A DNA stretch of 64,000 nt from Zygnema cylindricum. Its lineage: Eukaryota; Streptophyta; Zygnematophyceae; Zygnematales; Zygnemataceae. Positions 59,933 through 64,000 of the stretch are shown here, piece after piece. Under the pieces are notes generated by a model. It saw only the letters and a program-made list of their open reading frames with translations, made no database searches and was not told the origin of the DNA. Location: assembly GCA_037447655.1 (NCBI GenBank), contig JBBHKE010001366.1:44749-108748 (forward strand), read 5' to 3'. Numbering within the stretch: the first letter of the stretch is position 1; each line of letters opens with the position of its first letter. Both the position numbers and the translations under genes were made by a program.

Positions 59933-61900
59933 GTAGAAGTCGATGAACTAAAAACTAAAAAATGGTGTAAAAAATTGCCAAAGTAGCCTGTTAAACATTG
60001 ACGATTTCAGTGGCTTTTTGTATGATATGTGCGCGGCGTTGTATTTTTTTTCGTAATTTACGGTTTATTACCTATCCAACCGAGTAAAGAAGGCAGCAAA
60101 CGGAGAAAGGACCGGAGAGATAAAAATATTGAAAAATAATTGGCCAAAATACCGGTTAGAAAAAATCGCTTTTAGTCCGAGTGTAGGTAGGCTAAGTCTT
60201 CCGACTCCGGTGGTTATGCTAGTCGAATTCGAACAAGGATGCACTCGGGTACTTAAGGTATTCGAGGGTAAACGCACGGCGGCGAACGGGGAAGTGGTGA
60301 GAGATATGAGATTTAGTCGGTCGTTAAATAGGCCGATATACGGATTAGAGAAAATTTGCTCTACTTCCGGGCGTAGGGTAAGTGTTTCGCCTCTAGTGGT
60401 TATGCTAGTCAAATTTCAACAAGGATACAGCATTTGACTTAAGATTTTACAACGGCGAACAGGGGAGGGACGAGAGAGAGGGAGTAGAAGTCGGTGAAGT
60501 AAAAACTAAAAAATGGCTTAAAAAATTGCCAAAGTAGTCGGTTAAACGTCTCGGTTTTCTGTGGGTTTTTGTATGATATGGGGGCGGTGTTGTATTTTTG
60601 TCGTAATGTAGGGGTTATTACCTATCGAACCAACTAAAGACCGCGCAAAACGAAGAAGGGACTTGAGAGATACAATATTTGAAAAAAGGTACGTAAATGG
60701 GCGTAGGCGAAGTCTTACGACTCTAGTGCTTATGCTAGTCGAATTTAAACAAGGATGCACTAGTGTACTTAGGGGTTTTCAAAGCCGAGGCGTTGATAGG
60801 ACGACGGACGACGGATGCGCAATTTTCAAACTCAGCCCCTAAAAATGGTGTGAAAAAGGGCCCAAACACCGGTTACAAAACATGGACACTACCTCCGACT
60901 TCAGTGGTTATGCTAGTCAAATTTGAACAAGGATACACTAGGATTTTACAACGGTACACGGAAGGTGGCCGACGGGGGAGGGAGGACCCACACGCAATTT
61001 TCTAACTCCGCCACCAAAAATCGTACGAAAATGGGCCGAAACACCGGTTATAAAAAAAGGAATATATCAACGCCTCCGCGGGTTATGCTAGTCAAATTTG
61101 AACAAGAAAATAAAATTTTACTTCAACCTTTGGAGGACGGCGCGGATTGTGCGGTGATGTAACCTCGGGGTTTGAGTCTAAGGTATTTGTCTCTGCCCGT
61201 TATGCTAGTCAAATTTGAACAAGAAAAGGCAATCTTACCTCAATTTTTCGAGGACGGCGCGGATTGTAAGGTGATGTAAGATCGATGGTTTTTTGTCTAA
61301 GACTTTCGACTAAAGACAATTTTACCTCAATTTTTTGAGGACGGCGCGGATTGTAGGGTGATGCAAGATCGATGGTTTTTTGCCTAAGTCTTTCGACTCT
61401 GCCCGTCATGCTAGTCAAATTTGAACAAGAATACACGAGTTTACTTCAAATTTTCGAGGGTTTTTTAGAGCGGATTGTAAGGTGATGTTACCACGGGGTT
61501 TGAGCCTAAGTTTTTCAACTCTGCCCGTCATGCTAGTCAAATTTGAACAAAGAAAGAAAAGTTTACTTCGACATTTGGAGGACGGAGCGGATTGTACGGT
61601 GATGTAACCTCGGGGTCCGAACTTAGGTTTTTGTCTCCGCCCATTATGCTAGTCAAATTTGAACAAAAATAGGCTAAGTGTTCTTAGAATTTTTCGAGGA
61701 CGGTGCGGATTGTAAATTGATGTAAGCTCGATGGTTTTTTTTTCACCGCCCGCCATGCTAGTCAAATTTGAACAAGAATAGGCAATTTAACTTCAAATTT
61801 TCGAGGGTTATTTAGAGCGGATTGTAAGGTGACGTTACCACGGGGATTGAGCCGAAGTCTTTCGACTCCTCTAGTTATGCTAGTCAAATTTGAACAAAGA
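58920..61900. repeat. Satellite array with 14 copies of a palindrome-containing core
   Basis: The core TTATGCTAGTCAAATTTGAA plus CAAGGATA occurs near 59071, 59440, 59812, 60214, 60400, 60731, 60910, 61083, 61200, 61406, 61529, 61644, 61753 and 61876. TCAAATTTGA within it is a perfect 10-bp palindrome. Left units are about 370-400 bp: a leader AATACCGGTTAGAAAAA, then GTAGGNTAAGTCTTNCGACT, the core, a (GA)n tract, TTAAAAACTAAAAAATGG, TTTTTGTATGAT, and CTATCCAACNNACTAAAGAA. Right units shrink to about 110-200 bp, keeping GGACGGNGCGGATTGTAAGG, GTGATGTAA and the core. No coding sequence. Confidence 0.9.
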
Positions 61901-61959
61901 TATCCGGGTAACTTAGTAGGGAAGGGACGCGATGATATATTTTTTATGTTAGAGTAAAG

Positions 61960-62450
61960 TCTATTACCTATCCGTTGACCTAAGGAAGGCAAGAAAAAGA
62001 AAAGGGACGGGAGAGTTATAATTTTGCGAATTTTTTCCAAAAATGGTACAGAAAAAGACCAAAACAGCGATTCCTCGTTGACATTTGCCGTCGTTTTTTC
62101 TATGGTACCTGTATGGTAATATATTTTTAGGGTCAACCTCACATTATTATCTATCCAACGATATAAAGAGGGCAGCACGGGAGAGGTACATTTTTATGAA
62201 TTCCCTACGAATAATGGTGCGGAAATGGACCAAAACAGCGATTCCTCGACGATATTTGCGGTGGTTTTTTCTATGCTACCGGTATACTGTTATATTTTTT
62301 GGGTAATCCTTACATTATTATCTATCCACCGATATAAAGAAGGCAGCAAACGGACAAGGGACGGGAGAGATACATTTTTATGATTTCCCTACAAAAAATG
62401 GTCCGGAAATGGGCTAAAACACCGGTTATAAAACACGTGTTTTTAGGAGG
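61960..62450. repeat. Three tandem units of about 170-180 bp
   Basis: The landmark GGGACGGGAGAGATACATTT followed by TTATGATTTCCCTAC and AAATGGTNCGGAAATGG starts near 62007, 62179 and 62360. ATTATCTATCCANCGATATAAA precedes each. Related words occur in the array to the left (CTATCCAAC...AAAG, GGGAC...GAGAGAT), so this is a derived higher-order part of it. Confidence 0.75.
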
Positions 62451-62849
62451 GTTTGTAAAAGGACCACCGTGTATTATATTTTTTCTTATCAGAGGGAACT
62501 CACACCTACCAAACAAGCCATCGTGAGCACCGATCCCACAATGATATGTGGAGACGTATTATTTAGCGTTCAAAGGGAAAAAATGCTCCGAAATTGGAAC
62601 ATTTTTTAGGGTTTTTGAGACCCAAAAAAACTAAGCTATGAAACTCGACCGAAACGAGTTTTGGCATTTTATTCGAAGGCAACACGTAAAAAAAAACACA
62701 TTTCACTTGAACCATTCTCTTCGAAAAACTATAAAAACGGCACCGGTATTAAGGTATATAAAATGGTCCGGGAGCGGGATATTTTCGGAAAATGCTCCGA
62801 TTTCGGAGCATTCTCCCAACCACGGTTTAAGATGACAAAATCACCTACC

Positions 62850-63110
62850 CAACATGCTATAATAAGCTAGATTCCACCAAATACCGGCTGAAATATAGCA
62901 TTTTACATTTTGCTGTATTGAAAAAATTGAATAATTTGTTGCAATACTGCAAAATGTGAAATTCTTTATCTCAGCCGGTATTTAGTGGAATCTAGCTTAT
63001 TATATCTTGTTGGAAAGATGAAAAAATCGCCTACCCAACAAGCTATAATAAGCTAAATGCCACCAAATACCGGCTGAGATATAGCATTTTACATTTTGCT
63101 GTATTGAAGA
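62850..63110. repeat. Large inverted repeat plus a third direct copy
   Basis: Arm 1 (about 62858-62922: TATAATAAGCTAGATTCCAC, ACCGGCTGAAATATAGCATT, TTGCTGTATTG) is inverted at about 62942-63006 (CAATACTGCAAAATGTGAAA, TCTCAGCCGGTATT, GTGGAATCTAGCTTATTATA) around a loop of about 20 nt. A third copy in arm-1 orientation follows at about 63036-63108. CCTACCCAACAAGCTATAAT precedes arms 1 and 3. Confidence 0.9.
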
Positions 63111-63138
63111 ATTTGAAAACAAAAAAAGTTCATTCTGA

Positions 63139-63468
63139 GGTCGTAAAGAATTGGATTGCGTCAAATGTGCCTTTGCGCACCGTCACGATCTCGTGTGTTT
63201 GAACAAGCTATGCGCCGCAATCGAGAGGAAAGAGAAAAAGAAAATTATGTCCGGAAGACATCGGACGCAATACGGGTGCAAACAATGTGAATTGCCCTTA
63301 TGTCGCATAGCGTGTTTCGAGAAACACCATGAAGCTGGACGAAAGAAAAAGAAAAAAAAACGTCAAAAGGTTAAAAAAAGCAAGCGCGTTCGAACAAAAG
63401 TCAACGAATTAGGGGGAATTAAAGTGGTTGTGGACGCTTACTATTTGTTTGCCCGGAAAAAAAAATAA
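63139..63468 (+). CDS. Cys-rich zinc-binding fragment like the C-terminus of piggyBac-type transposases
   Basis: About 109 codons from the stop before 63139 to TAA at 63466-63468; the first Met is internal, so this is a fragment or has an upstream exon. C-V-K-C then, after a spacer, S-G-R-H-R-T-Q-Y-G-C-K-Q-C, C-R-I-A-C-F-E-K-H-H-E. This spacing (RxRTxYxCxxC...LCxxxCFxxxH) is the Cys/His domain at the end of piggyBac-family (DDE_Tnp_1_7) transposases, where it binds DNA. A Lys/Arg-rich tail follows. The catalytic domain is not in the window. A free-standing zinc-finger protein is the alternative. Confidence 0.5.
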   Translation, partial: GRKELDCVKCAFAHRHDLVCLNKLCAAIERKEKKKIMSGRHRTQYGCKQCELPLCRIACFEKHHEAGRKKKKKKRQKVKKSKRVRTKVNELGGIKVVVDAYYLFARKKK

Positions 63469-63532
63469 TGTACTCGTGGAGAGAACCAGAGCCGTTCGAC
63501 AGACGCGAAACACACTCAACAAATGTACGATA

Positions 63533-63640
63533 CACGAAAACGAAAAATGTCCGCACTTTTCAAATTATATTTGTCTTCACACTTACACGAAAAAGAAAAA
63601 TGTTCGCACTTTTCAAATTATTTTTGTCTTCGCACTTTTC
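63533..63640. repeat. About 55-bp tandem duplication
   Basis: ACGAAAAAGAAAAATGTTCG, CACTTTTCAAATTATTTTTG and TCTTCGCAC occur twice with few differences. Confidence 0.8.
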
Positions 63641-64000
63641 TGTTTTCTCTCCTCCCTACAGAACAGCACTGTAGCTCTCTTCCCCTACGCTCCTCCGATT
63701 TCTCGATTCTCTCCTCCTCCTTTCCCTTCCTCTCTCCGAAACCAAACCTCTCCACCAAACTCTCGCAGAAAGACGACGAAGACAAATTCCTGCCAAGACA
63801 AACCTCTGAAAAATGGACACGTGGCACTCTTTAAGGGTACCTATTGGCTTTCTTGAACAACTAGAAATATACATTTGAACATAAAATCTTACCATCTATG
63901 TATAACAACTTTACTTGACGACGAATTCATGACGGGGATTCGTTAAAAGGGTTCAGTGAAGTAATTCTCTAATCTTTCTACACAAATTCAGCTTTCGATT
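63641..64000. other. Right edge: CT-rich stretch, no gene confirmed
   Basis: A pyrimidine-rich segment (63640-63770) followed by CCAAACCTCTCC and GGACACGTGGCAC (G-box-like ACACGTGGCA near 63817) could be a promoter or 5' UTR of a gene beginning to the right, but nothing decides it. Confidence 0.3.

Noticed and set aside
63812-63877. Small gene starting at ATG near 63812
   Set aside because: Only about 21 codons to a stop; no motif and no visible donor site to extend it.

Overview
This is nuclear DNA of a plant-lineage eukaryote (streptophyte), most likely a large, repeat-rich genome. The evidence is GT-AG introns, a plant-type U2 snRNP gene (SR140/U2SURP) beginning in the M-T-S-F-S style of plant orthologues, a plant DUF266/GT14 glycosyltransferase gene, a cytosolic type II tRNA-Ser, and many Ty1/copia relics. 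The standard genetic code is in use: conserved glutamines are all CAR and the two cellular genes end in TAG and TGA. I cannot name the species; a charophyte alga or early-diverging land plant would fit.

Layout. 1-1.4 kb is a 62-bp minisatellite running off the left edge. 2.0-17.4 kb (minus strand) is a complete SR140/U2SURP gene, which I rebuilt as 16 exons with consistent phases (1154 codons plus stop). Its introns hold MITEs and microsatellites. 17.4-35 kb is a transposon field: TA-flanked MITEs, a 970-bp PIF/Harbinger-like element nested in another MITE, a degenerate GTAC-rich tandem array, tRNA-derived repeats, a 3 x 344-bp recent triplication, a decayed minus-strand copia element with LTR relics, and two copia gag relics in opposite orientations, one carrying a MITE. 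A tRNA-Ser(CGA) sits at 35.6 kb. 40.6-44.6 kb (plus) holds the last six exons of a GT14 core-2/I-branching-type gene; its 5' exons were not found. 46.8-48.5 kb is a decayed LINE-type reverse transcriptase. 50.7-55 kb holds internally deleted copia derivatives and a 5 x 127-bp hairpin repeat.

55.6-63.5 kb is the most unusual part. It has a long intronless CpG-rich reading frame that stays in one frame through two stop codons (TAG, TAA), then a tRNA-like sequence, then a roughly 3-kb satellite built around 14 copies of a core with a 10-bp palindrome (TCAAATTTGA). After that come a large inverted repeat and a short Cys-rich zinc-binding frame like the C-terminus of piggyBac-type transposases. 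These may be pieces of one undescribed large mobile element, but that link is inference.

Only the SR140 gene and tRNA-Ser look clearly intact. The GT14 gene looks functional over its visible part.
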